DNA from: an uncultured Erythrobacter sp.
Lineage (GTDB): Bacteria; Pseudomonadota; Alphaproteobacteria; Sphingomonadales; Sphingomonadaceae
Assembly (NCBI GenBank): GCA_947258465.1
Contig: CAMYIQ010000284.1
Coordinates: forward strand, 1 to 12,987
Reading direction: 5' to 3'
Length of the DNA stretch: 12,987 nucleotides
Shown: in pieces, positions 1 to 6,547 of the stretch
How the letters are laid out: each line of letters begins with the position of its first letter
Numbering within the stretch: the stretch's first letter is position 1
Translations under genes and position numbers: made by a program
Notes under the pieces: generated by a model
What the model saw: the letters and a program-made list of their open reading frames with translations, nothing else
Told to the model about the DNA's origin: nothing
The model's database searches: none

Positions 1-103
1 AGGTGTAGGAAGTGAGACGATTCTCGGCGATGGCCCGGTCGACTTCACGAAGACCTTCCCAGTCCTGCTTGCCACCAGTGGGATTCTTGTCTGGATCGCT
101 CAT
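1..103 (-). CDS. Unknown protein, N-terminal part only
   Basis: The first 34 codons of a minus-strand gene that runs off the left edge. The start is the ATG at 103, preceded on the minus strand by a clear AAGGAGA ribosome binding site. An ATG seven bases further upstream is in another frame and soon hits a stop. The peptide begins MSDPDKNPTGGKQDWEGLRE and is hydrophilic and charged, with no signal peptide or membrane segment in the visible part. I do not recognise the family and assign no function. The good start signal is the main reason for calling it real. Confidence 0.55.
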   Translation of the reverse strand, partial: MSDPDKNPTGGKQDWEGLREVDRAIAENRLTSYT

Positions 104-147
104 GGCTCATTCTCCTTCGGGGGTAAATCGGCGCTCTCCCCTCTAAA

Positions 148-347
148 TCGTCTCAACGCATCGCTGAGAAAATAGCCAAGAAGCATCACGAAAGCGAGAA
201 CGCTGTCTTGGCCTGCAGACCCGAAAATTCATTGCGTCGAAGATCGATCAGCTAAGCCAGGCCGGCGAGCTCGACGGGGCAAAACTCTGGCAGGATGTTG
301 CAGGTCGCTATTATCAGCTTGGCGAGCGCACTCACCCTCACTCTTGA
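148..347 (+). pseudogene. Small reading frame, apparently frameshifted near 208-215
   Basis: Two plus-strand frames join into one plausible small protein if a single base is gained or lost around 208-215. The first frame reads IAEKIAKKHHESENAVLA and the second continues LQTRKFIASKIDQL, followed by AGELDGAKLWQDVAGRYYQL, and stops at TGA 345-347. The amphipathic, helix-like composition of the joined product looks protein-like. There is no ATG, GTG or TTG start upstream in the first frame before the stop at 124-126, so the 5' end may also be lost. It lies antisense to the poorly conserved tail of the HTH gene at 229-537, so at most one of the two is coding there. I do not know the family. This is a tentative remnant. 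Confidence 0.3.
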
Positions 348-537
348 TGCAGTCGGGATCGGTACTCTCAACCGACTGTAGATACGCTTCCAGCCGCTCG
401 AGGGTTCTTCGGCGCGGCTTACGCCCTTGCCTGAGGTCGAGTACGAATCGAGGATCACCGACTGCCCGCCTACCGAAGCGTGTCGCCGAAATATGACGAT
501 CTTTCAGATGCTTTTCGATCCGTTCCAGCAAGGTCAT
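229..537 (-). CDS. Small helix-turn-helix protein, 102 aa
   Basis: Residues 1-53 (MTLLERIEKHLKDRHISATR onward, then GDPRFVLDLRQGRKPRRRTL) have the pattern of short alphaproteobacterial DNA-binding proteins: a leading helix, a turn at ATRFGRRAVGDP, and a basic recognition segment RQGRKPRRR. The rest is Arg-rich and low in secondary structure, and overlaps the possible remnant gene on the other strand, so the functional part is probably the first half. Start ATG at 537 has a modest GGAG about 10 bases upstream. The gene is divergent from the S24 repressor at 648, and the 110-base gap between them holds an SOS box, so both are likely under damage control. A partner or auxiliary regulator of the S24 protein is possible but is inference. 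Confidence 0.6.
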   Translation of the reverse strand: MTLLERIEKHLKDRHISATRFGRRAVGDPRFVLDLRQGRKPRRRTLERLEAYLQSVESTDPDCIKSEGECARQADNSDLQHPARVLPRRARRPGLADRSSTQ

Positions 538-565
538 GACTTTTTCGCTCCGACTCGCAAATCCC

Positions 566-594
566 TTGTGTTCTTGTTATGTTCTTAGTAGGAT
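566..594 (+). promoter_or_regulatory. Promoter with embedded LexA (SOS) box
   Basis: GTTC at 570-573 and GTTC at 581-584 are separated by exactly seven bases. This is the alphaproteobacterial LexA recognition pattern GTTC-N7-GTTC. It falls inside a possible sigma-70 promoter reading toward the S24 gene: TTGTGT (566-571), a 17-base spacer, TAGGAT (589-594). A repressor bound there would block the spacer directly. The box is also upstream of the divergent HTH gene. Box match is direct observation; promoter strength is inferred. Confidence 0.7.
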
Positions 595-608
595 CAAATC
601 CGCGAGTC

Positions 609-622
609 TAGGAAAATTCCTA
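609..622. repeat. Inverted repeat TAGGAA-AA-TTCCTA
   Basis: Six-base arms around a two-base centre, located between the SOS-box promoter and the S24 start codon. Position just downstream of the predicted -10 suits an operator for the S24 or HTH protein itself, in addition to LexA. No direct evidence links it to either. Confidence 0.4.
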
Positions 623-647
623 CGATTGAGATTCGAAGGACAGACAG

Positions 648-1283
648 ATGGAACATGTCAGGGAAGAGCTCGACCGGTTGATCCTCAAGGGTGGATATGG
701 CTACGCTTCGATATCGCGGCTGCTCGGCCGCAACCCCGCTTATGTGCAACAGTTCATCAAGCGCGGCTCCCCAAGAAAGCTCGATGACGAGGATCGAAAG
801 ACGCTTGCCTGCTTCTTCGGGGTCGACGAGCAAGTGCTCGGTGGTCCGTCTAATCCGGTCACCGATGGCATGGTCGAGATCCCCGTTCTCGATGTGGAGG
901 CATCTGCCGGCTTTGGCGCGGTAGCTGCTAGTGAGACTGCACACACCCGGTTCGGGTTTGATGAGCGGTGGCTGCGGCACCTGACTTCGGCCAAGAGCGC
1001 CAGCCTGTCGATCGTCGGCGTAAAGGGTGACTCGATGGAGCCTACGCTAAGCGATGGTGACGAGGTCCTGGTCGACGCGTCAGACCATGGCTCACGATTG
1101 CGCGATGGAATCTACGTTTTGCGCGCTGATGATGCTCTGGTCGTTAAGCGTATTGCTATCAAGCCTGGTGGCCGGCAAATCACAATCGCTAGCGACAACC
1201 CAGCTTATCCAACTTGGCACGACATGGACCGATCTGAGTTGCACGTCGTCGGTCGGGTCATCTGGTTTGGCCGAGCCTTGTAA
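648..1283 (+). CDS. S24/LexA-like self-cleaving repressor
   Basis: A 211-aa regulator of the phage CI/LexA type. The N-terminus (about residues 5-60) is a divergent helix-turn-helix domain with RLLGRNPAYVQQFIKRG as the DNA-contact region. The C-terminus (about 76-208) is a peptidase S24 domain: nucleophile Ser129 in GVKGDSMEPTL, general-base Lys167 in ALVVKRIAI, and a candidate self-cleavage site Ala87-Gly88 in the linker ASAGFG. In this family RecA-ssDNA filament promotes cleavage and inactivates the repressor. Start ATG 648 has AAGGA seven bases upstream. The SOS box in its promoter suggests control by host LexA as well. Downstream there is only spacer, so its targets are probably the divergent HTH gene or genes outside this window; it could be a prophage-type or element-encoded switch. 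Confidence 0.88.
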   Translation: MEHVREELDRLILKGGYGYASISRLLGRNPAYVQQFIKRGSPRKLDDEDRKTLACFFGVDEQVLGGPSNPVTDGMVEIPVLDVEASAGFGAVAASETAHTRFGFDERWLRHLTSAKSASLSIVGVKGDSMEPTLSDGDEVLVDASDHGSRLRDGIYVLRADDALVVKRIAIKPGGRQITIASDNPAYPTWHDMDRSELHVVGRVIWFGRAL

Positions 1284-1689
1284 CGGTAGGACTTGGGCCG
1301 ATAGCGGACTGGCCGCTTTCAGGGTGCATGTGGCGAATAGGGGACGTTGGGCGCCCGGTTCGTTGGTCAGTTGCCGCCAACATAGCCGCCATTCATGGCC
1401 TCGAAATGGCTCACCAAAAGCTGTCCTACGCAGGCTTTCGCCGCCCATGCCAACAGGACCGGCAGCGGACTTTCTGGTGCTGGCAATCAGAACGTTCAAG
1501 CGGATATTCGGCCAATCGCTTTAGTTCCATCTTGCCCGGTCGCCGATCTCCACTGGGCGCGCGAAAGTGCGATCTCCGCGAGACCGTAATGCGCCTCCCG
1601 ATCGAAAAAATTAGCGGCAGTCCGTGAAGGCCCTGTGCATTACCAGCCTCGACCTTGTTCTTGATTTGATCTGAATGTATCAAGTGGAG
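1284..1689. other. Gene-free spacer with degenerate AGCGGAC motifs
   Basis: No reading frame here has convincing composition; the ORFs present on both strands are short, mutually overlapping and Arg/Ser/Trp-rich. The spacer holds AGCGGACT at 1303, GCAGCGGACTTTC near 1462 and AAGCGGATATTC near 1499, related to ATGTCCGCTTTT motifs on the opposite strand of the spacer at 9467-9813. A weak hairpin AGCGG-ACTGG-CCGCT (1303-1317) followed by TTT lies 20 bases after the S24 stop and is a poor terminator candidate. I see no recognisable RNA gene. Confidence 0.5.
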
Positions 1690-3153
1690 ATGGCCAAAAA
1701 CATTCTGATCTTCTCCGATGGAACCGGGCAGTTCGGCGGGCTCAAGCCGGACCAGCGCTTGTCAAACATCTATAAGCTCTATCGCGCTTCGCGTTCAGGA
1801 GTGGATTCGCATATCGACCCCGCCGAGCAGGTTGCTTTCTATGATGCTGGTCTCGGCACGGGCGAGGCAGGTGCGAGTTGGCTGCAGAAGACCTCGCGAA
1901 TTTTCGGAGCGGCCTTCGGAACGGGCATCAGCGATAATATCGCCGATTGCTACGAAGCGATCATCAAGGTCTTTGAGCCTGGTGACAGAGTCTACCTGTT
2001 CGGGTTTAGTCGGGGAGCCTACACCGCGCGCTGCGTGGCCAATGTCATGAACTTGTGCGGCGTTCCTTCCCGCATGCCCGACGGATCTCCAGTTCCCCGG
2101 GGCGGACGGGCGCTTCGGGACTTGGCCGAAGAGGCTGTGTTTGAGGTATATGAGCACGGTTCGGGACACCCTCGCGAGTATTACGAGAGTGAGCGGGAGG
2201 AGAAAGCTAGGCGCTTCCGCGCTAAATACGACTGCTGCGGCACCGGACAGGACGGAGAGGAACAAGGCAATGTTGCGCCCTACTTCGTCGGCGTCTTCGA
2301 TACCGTGGCGTCGCTGGGGGCCGGCCGCGCTTTGAGCATCATCGTTGCAAGCCTGTTCATTTTCCTATCGCTGACCGCTCTTGCTGCTTTCGTCTGGAAG
2401 TCGGCCGTGCTGACCGCCGCGTTTGGCATCCCCGTACTCTGGGTCGGTTACAAGCTGGTGATGACACGCTTACGCCAGCGGAAGGTCATTCGCGATTGGC
2501 CGAATCGCGGGGACAAGAGGGTTCATTATGCAGTCTGGCGGATGAAGAACTACGACCGCTTTCTCGATACTAATGTGAAGCACGCCCGTCATGCCCGCGC
2601 CATTGATGAGAACCGGAAGCATTTTCCGGTCGCAGGCTGGGCCTATTCGCATGACGTGCAGCGGATGGAAGGCCTTGATCCGCCTTGGCTTCGCCAAGTC
2701 TGGTTTGCCGGCAATCACTCCGACATTGGGGGTAGCCATCCGGAGGACGAGTCTCGCCTGTCCGACATCGCGCTGGGCTGGATGGTCGAACAACTCGACG
2801 AACTCGAACATCCGATCTTGCTCGACCGGTCTCGCCTAGTTCTCTGGCCCAATCCGCTCGGCATGCAGCATGACGAGAGGAAGGCGTTCAAGGAGGCTGG
2901 TTGGCAGCGTTGGTTTCCTAAGGCATGGAGAGTGACATGGCCGGAGGGGTTGCGAAAGGTCCACCCCGACGCGGACCTTCACCCGAGCGTGATTGCGCGG
3001 CTAGCAGGTGGTCTTGTCACTGATCATGACAAGCGTCGGAGCTACCGACCCTCACCCTTGCGTGACCACAATCTAGCGAAAGAGTATTTTACGCCTTCCA
3101 CGTCCTCCATGGAAACTGTTGGCCAAGCGGCCGCGGATAGAGACCGAGACTGA
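1690..3153 (+). CDS. DUF2235 alpha/beta hydrolase with membrane hairpin
   Basis: The start ILIFSDGTGQFGG, the nucleophile elbow GFSRGAYTAR and the GNHSDIGG box define the DUF2235 family, which includes Tle1-type phospholipase effectors of type VI secretion and many stand-alone proteins of unknown substrate. Numbering from ATG 1690, Ser107 (in GFSRG) is the nucleophile, Asp204 (FDTVASLG) and His343 (GNHSD) complete the likely triad. Two hydrophobic segments at about 214-236 and 240-260 form a hairpin between Asp and His, suggesting membrane attachment. An in-frame ATG at 1675 would add five residues; I prefer 1690 because the family usually begins right before the IVIFSDGTG strand, but neither start has a well-spaced ribosome site. 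No adjacent immunity or secretion genes are visible, so lipase activity within the cell (for example as defence) or outside it is undecided. Confidence 0.85.
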   Translation: MAKNILIFSDGTGQFGGLKPDQRLSNIYKLYRASRSGVDSHIDPAEQVAFYDAGLGTGEAGASWLQKTSRIFGAAFGTGISDNIADCYEAIIKVFEPGDRVYLFGFSRGAYTARCVANVMNLCGVPSRMPDGSPVPRGGRALRDLAEEAVFEVYEHGSGHPREYYESEREEKARRFRAKYDCCGTGQDGEEQGNVAPYFVGVFDTVASLGAGRALSIIVASLFIFLSLTALAAFVWKSAVLTAAFGIPVLWVGYKLVMTRLRQRKVIRDWPNRGDKRVHYAVWRMKNYDRFLDTNVKHARHARAIDENRKHFPVAGWAYSHDVQRMEGLDPPWLRQVWFAGNHSDIGGSHPEDESRLSDIALGWMVEQLDELEHPILLDRSRLVLWPNPLGMQHDERKAFKEAGWQRWFPKAWRVTWPEGLRKVHPDADLHPSVIARLAGGLVTDHDKRRSYRPSPLRDHNLAKEYFTPSTSSMETVGQAAADRDRD

Positions 3154-3355
3154 TCGCCCTTCAGGTTTAGTAGGTGAGGTAAGATCGGACCAACACAGCT
3201 TCGTCGCCTACGGATCGCTCTCTGCGGGCGCGGCGCCGCGCCCGTGGGGAGGAGAAACCTGCCTTCAATTCATACAGGAGCCGAAACCGACAACCGCTGC
3301 CAAGGTTGATTTCCAACGAACAGGTCAGCGCTCTAAAAGCTGGCGACGACGCCAA
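3154..3355. other. Convergent intergenic gap
   Basis: This gap separates the stop of the DUF2235 gene from the stop of the minus-strand nucleotidyltransferase. Apart from the GC palindrome listed separately I see no gene, promoter or T-rich terminator in it. Confidence 0.5.
3225..3244. repeat. 20-bp perfect GC palindrome between convergent genes
   Basis: Bases 3225-3244 (CGGGCGCGGC then its exact reverse complement) are a perfect 20-bp palindrome, able to form an 8-bp GC stem with a 4-base loop from either strand. It sits between two convergent stop codons, the usual place for a bidirectional terminator, but no T-run follows on either side. Factor-dependent termination, or a binding or nicking site, are alternatives. 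Confidence 0.45.
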
Positions 3356-4063
3356 TCATTGATAGAAATCGTTGTCACCTTCTGGCGGCTTTATCCCGCG
3401 CTCGATCGTCTGTAGCCCCACCTTGTTACCTGTCCGGACAAACAAGGCGCGATAATCTTCGAGCGTCGCCTCGTGCGGTAATGCCGGAGACCCGCCCCTC
3501 TGCATCAGATACTGCCGGAACTGCTGCCGCATCGCCACGTCCAACCTCCGTTGGTGGCGATTGACGAGAATACCGGCAGCTAGAGGCGACGCTGCCGCCA
3601 GTTCGGTCGGCGCGAAGGCGGGCCTGCCGTGCTCGGCCAGCTGCGCGATCGTTATCGTCCGAACACACCAAACCATGCGCCGCACAACCATAGGGGCGTT
3701 GAGAGCGCCGCCGTGACTATCGAGGAACCAGCCAAGATCGCAAGCTTGGGCGATTTCGTGGGCATAGCTCTTCCGCAGCCTGAACTTCGAGCGGAGCTCA
3801 TCAAGCTGATCCAGCGGATCGAATACCGGCTTCGCTTCACGCACTATGTGGCATACAAAGAGGTCTCCATCGCGTGCATCCGCTGTTAGCTTGTCCCAAG
3901 GATAGAAGAACATCGAAAGATGCCCGATCGACTTATGCTGTGGAGTTCCCGGGGGGCTCACGAGCAAAAGATCGGTGTCTGAACCCAGACCGTGGTCATC
4001 GCGAGCAAGGCTGCCGAAAAGCAGGATTGCTGATACGCCTCCGTCGCCTTTGTTCAAGTTCAA
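3356..4063 (-). CDS. Nucleotidyltransferase (MNT-like) with helical C-terminus
   Basis: A 235-aa protein. Residues 12-75 are a DNA polymerase beta-type nucleotidyltransferase core: LFGSLARDDHGLGSDTDLLL has the Gly17-Ser18 motif and the metal-binding pair Asp29/Asp31, and DLFVCHIVREAKPVFD follows where minimal nucleotidyltransferases often end. The remainder (about 88-210) is helical and unassigned; an R-x4-H pattern (Arg97-His102) recalls HEPN motifs but is weak. The start is TTG 4063, sharing TTGA with the stop of the upstream WYL gene, so translation is coupled. It is shorter than CBASS CD-NTases (about 300-400 aa) and its GS loop is the minimal type, so cyclic oligonucleotide synthesis is not supported. 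Protein or RNA nucleotidylation is more likely. Its divergent position beside the E2-E1-JAB operon suggests a linked role. Confidence 0.75.
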   Translation of the reverse strand: MNLNKGDGGVSAILLFGSLARDDHGLGSDTDLLLVSPPGTPQHKSIGHLSMFFYPWDKLTADARDGDLFVCHIVREAKPVFDPLDQLDELRSKFRLRKSYAHEIAQACDLGWFLDSHGGALNAPMVVRRMVWCVRTITIAQLAEHGRPAFAPTELAAASPLAAGILVNRHQRRLDVAMRQQFRQYLMQRGGSPALPHEATLEDYRALFVRTGNKVGLQTIERGIKPPEGDNDFYQ

Positions 4064-4968
4064 CGGGCCGCTCGCTCGATTGCATCGATCGACAGCTTGC
4101 GCGCGGTTTTGCGGGAATTGACCACCTCATCTCGATTGAGGAGCACCAGTTGCTGCTTGCCTGGCGGAAGTGCGTCGGGCTCCACGTCGAAGTTATGCTC
4201 AGTCATTAGATAGAAGGTCTGGCTGAGGCGCATAGTAACGACGAGCCTGCCGTCGGTCATGCCGTACTCGCCGCGGAGCGCTGCTTGCTGACTTTCAGAC
4301 AGAGCCGGGTTCGGTGCAAGAATGAGATCAATCTCGTGTATCCATTCGAAATCGAGTGCGGAATCGATCTCGGCTTCAGAAATTTCGCCGGCCCGGTCGA
4401 TCCGAAAGAGATTATAGTCGCGAAAGTCCGAATGCTCCGCTGACCATGCCCGGACGTACCACCGACCAACAGCATGAAAGAGCGCATGGGGTGCGATTAT
4501 CCGACGTGGCTCGGGCGCACCGGTGATTGACCTATATTGTATCTCCAACTGGCCGCGTTGATTTATGGCGTCGAGGATATGCAGGAGTATCCGGGCGTCC
4601 GTTCGCTTGCGCAGCAGCGAAACATTCTCGATCGGTGGCGTGTGGTCGAACCAAGTATCCTCGTGACGCATCCAACGATTTTCAATCGCAACCAGCTGAA
4701 GCAGATACCGTTCAGCTGAAGCGTGCATCAACTTCGGTTCGTAGGCCGGTGCGCGCAAATACGCCTTCAAAGTCTGATCATAAACGAGGTTCTCAGGCGC
4801 AAGGGCAGTATATTGGGCAATATCGGATGAAGCTTGCTGCGCCGAGATCCCGAAGGTTTCGGCAAGGTCGCGTCGATTGAATCGTCCGTCCCAAAAAAGC
4901 CGAAAATCGATAAATTCGAGGCGCCGCTGCACGCCCCAGCGCACTGGTTCGCTCGTCTCTTTCGTCAA
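4060..4968 (-). CDS. WYL-domain transcriptional regulator, CapW/BrxR-like
   Basis: A 302-aa protein with the three-part plan of CapW/BrxR repressors: winged helix-turn-helix at about 12-72 (RRLEFIDFRLFWDGRFNRRD, then LAETFGISAQQASSDIAQY), WYL domain at about 125-195 with the signature as Trp170-Tyr171-Val172, and a WCX-like C-terminal segment at about 205-295. CapW and BrxR are known to repress CBASS and BREX defence operons and are thought to sense a ligand through the WYL domain. Start is TTG 4968, supported by GGAGG five bases upstream; no ATG fits. It is divergent from the plus-strand operon starting at 5109, with which it shares a 140-base control region, and is followed by the coupled nucleotidyltransferase. 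I infer it represses both directions until infection. Confidence 0.85.
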   Translation of the reverse strand: MTKETSEPVRWGVQRRLEFIDFRLFWDGRFNRRDLAETFGISAQQASSDIAQYTALAPENLVYDQTLKAYLRAPAYEPKLMHASAERYLLQLVAIENRWMRHEDTWFDHTPPIENVSLLRKRTDARILLHILDAINQRGQLEIQYRSITGAPEPRRIIAPHALFHAVGRWYVRAWSAEHSDFRDYNLFRIDRAGEISEAEIDSALDFEWIHEIDLILAPNPALSESQQAALRGEYGMTDGRLVVTMRLSQTFYLMTEHNFDVEPDALPPGKQQLVLLNRDEVVNSRKTARKLSIDAIERAAR

Positions 4969-5015
4969 TCAACCCTCCAGCAATTCGATCTGAAAAAAAT
5001 ATCCCATCGCCTTTC

Positions 5016-5044
5016 TTGACGGACAGGAGTGCGATTACCATACT
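5016..5044 (+). promoter_or_regulatory. Predicted promoter of the E2-E1-JAB operon
   Basis: TTGACG (5016-5021), a 17-base spacer and CATACT (5039-5044) match the sigma-70 consensus at five and four of six positions. It points toward the 62-aa gene at 5109 and sits in the gap shared with the divergent WYL gene. ATCGC (5006-5010) and GCGAT (5031-5035) bracket the -35 as short inverted arms and could belong to an operator. Confidence 0.55.
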
Positions 5045-5056
5045 CAATGGACGCGA

Positions 5057-5071
5057 TGATCACAGGGATCA
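5057..5071. promoter_or_regulatory. Candidate operator TGATC-N5-GATCA
   Basis: Five-base inverted arms around ACAGG lie about 13 bases after the predicted -10, in the expected transcription start or early leader region. This is a natural place for binding by the dimeric WYL repressor encoded divergently. The arms are short and the assignment is inference. Confidence 0.3.
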
Positions 5072-5108
5072 AGGACGAAGCGACAAGCGGACGCAAAGGA
5101 CCGAGAAG

Positions 5109-5297
5109 ATGGCAAAAAATACTGGGAATGGGTTCCGGCGCGGGGCGGTCACAGGCCGTACCCAGTTTCAGCGGCCGGACGGACAGTGGCAGAAGCGCGA
5201 TGAACGCACCGGCCACCTCATGAGCGTGAAGGATGATGGTAAACCGTTCAAGGGCGTCGCCCGCGAACCGGATGGGCGCGACACGCCCAACGCATAG
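5109..5297 (+). CDS. Small basic protein, 62 aa, unknown function
   Basis: Start ATG 5109 follows AAGGA with eight bases of spacing; a longer version from a TTG at 5016 would overlap the promoter and I reject it. The sequence MAKNTGNGFRRGAVTGRTQF continues with PDGQWQKRDERTGHLMSV and KDDGKPFKGVAREPD. This pattern (TG-G-R-G-V-RTQ, W-KRD-TG, DGKPFKGV) is one I associate with a widespread family of short hypothetical proteins. It is very basic and Gly-rich, probably nucleic-acid binding or largely unstructured. It is not a ubiquitin-like fold by appearance and does not end in Gly-Gly. It is the first gene after the predicted promoter, 68 bases before the next gene with no terminator between, so it is likely co-transcribed. 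It may be a passenger rather than a system component. Confidence 0.7.
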   Translation: MAKNTGNGFRRGAVTGRTQFQRPDGQWQKRDERTGHLMSVKDDGKPFKGVAREPDGRDTPNA

Positions 5298-5365
5298 CTC
5301 GGCGTCGGTGCTTCAGCTCGCCCACGACATGGCCCACCCACGCCGCTTGACGAAAAGGGATCATA

Positions 5366-6547
5366 ATGACTGCTTCAATCACATTCTTCCCCGTCGGCAA
5401 CGGCGATATGACGCTGATTACGTTCGACAACGACCAGAAGCTCCTCGTCGATCTGCACGTGCGCAAGGCCGCCGATGACAAGGACGATGACACACCCGAT
5501 GTCATGAGCGATCTGCGTGCTCGGCTGACCCGAGATGAAAAGGGACGCATGTTCGTCGATGGGTTTCTGCTCAGCCACCCCGACAAAGACCACATTACCG
5601 GGCTCGAAGCCCACTTCCACCTCGGGCCGCCTGAGGATTGGAACAAAGATGATGACAAGATCCTGATCCGCGAGATGTGGTCTTCGCCGGTGGTATTCCG
5701 CCGCTCGTCCAAGAACCATACTCTCTGCCCAGACGCGAAGGCGTGGGCGAAGGAGGCCCGGCGCCGCGTCGCACTGTTCCGCGAGAACGGCACGATTGCC
5801 AGCGCAGGCGACCGCATTCAGATCATGGGCGAGGATGAGGATGGCAAGACCGACGATATCCTCGGCATCGTCGTGAAGACGAACGAAACCGTCACGAAGC
5901 TCAACGAGAACGGCCCCAGCGCGTTTGAAGGTCGACTGCTTGCCCCACTACCCCAGGGGGAAAATGAAGACACCGAAGAACTGCTCGCGAAGAACCGCTC
6001 ATCGGTCATCATTCGCTTCTCGATCCGTGGCGGCGGAATCCCCGACAAGTGCCGCTTCCTGTCAGGTGGCGATGCCGAAGTGGCGATCTGGGAGCGACTG
6101 TGGGACGATCTGGGCGACGAAAATGCCGACTGGCTCGATTACGATATCCTTCAGGCACCACACCATTGTTCTTGGCACAGCTTGAGCTACGACAGCTGGT
6201 CCAAAATGGGTGAGGATGCCGAGGTTTGCGAGGCGGCCCGCAACGCGCTCGGCCAGATCCGTAAGGGCGCGATCGTGGTGGCGAGTTCAAAGACTATTGA
6301 TGCAGACGATTCAGACCCACCCTGCGATCGCGCCAAGCGCGAGTATATTTCCATCGTCGATGGCAGGAGTGATCGCTTCATCTGCGTCGCCGATGTTTGG
6401 GACGACGAGAAACGCGCGCTCGAGTACGAGATCACCGGCAACGGCATCACAAAGACAGTGAAGAGCGCCGCGAAGGCCGCCGCGGCTGCTATGGGTATAG
6501 GGGCCACTGCAAGCCAAGCCCGCGCTCACGGAAGCGCCGATGGCTGA
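5366..6547 (+). CDS. ComEC-like metallo-beta-lactamase-fold protein with Gly tail
   Basis: A 393-aa soluble protein. The N-terminus ITFFPVGNGDMTLITFDNDQ corresponds to the VGQGDA strand of ComEC/Rec2-type metallo-beta-lactamases; metal ligands are visible at His71, Asp73, Asp75 and His76 (SHPDKDHITGL), Asp236 (SGGDAE) and His266/His267 (APHHCS, compare PHHGS). Known relatives cut phosphodiester or cyclic nucleotide bonds, so a nuclease or phosphodiesterase is likely. Residues 160-210 and 245-260 are insertions. The C-terminus (about 366-393) is Ala-rich, probably disordered, and ends HGSADG with Gly as the last residue. The ribosome site AAAAGGGA precedes ATG 5366. The 3' end overlaps the E2-E1-JAB gene by 8 bases, so the two are translationally linked. 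I infer it is the enzyme controlled, perhaps conjugated through its Gly end, by that protein. Confidence 0.85.
   Translation: MTASITFFPVGNGDMTLITFDNDQKLLVDLHVRKAADDKDDDTPDVMSDLRARLTRDEKGRMFVDGFLLSHPDKDHITGLEAHFHLGPPEDWNKDDDKILIREMWSSPVVFRRSSKNHTLCPDAKAWAKEARRRVALFRENGTIASAGDRIQIMGEDEDGKTDDILGIVVKTNETVTKLNENGPSAFEGRLLAPLPQGENEDTEELLAKNRSSVIIRFSIRGGGIPDKCRFLSGGDAEVAIWERLWDDLGDENADWLDYDILQAPHHCSWHSLSYDSWSKMGEDAEVCEAARNALGQIRKGAIVVASSKTIDADDSDPPCDRAKREYISIVDGRSDRFICVADVWDDEKRALEYEITGNGITKTVKSAAKAAAAAMGIGATASQARAHGSADG

Noticed and set aside
1328..1627. ORFs in the 1284-1689 spacer on both strands
   Set aside because: Overlapping frames of biased composition with no ribosome sites or recognisable motifs.
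5016..5108. Extended 93-aa start for the small basic protein
   Set aside because: It needs a TTG inside the predicted -35, adds a poorly structured 31 residues, and the ATG at 5109 has a better ribosome site.
5366..6547. Reading the MBL protein as the DNA-uptake protein ComEC
   Set aside because: Only the metallo-beta-lactamase part is similar; the membrane competence domain and OB-fold are absent and the protein is soluble.
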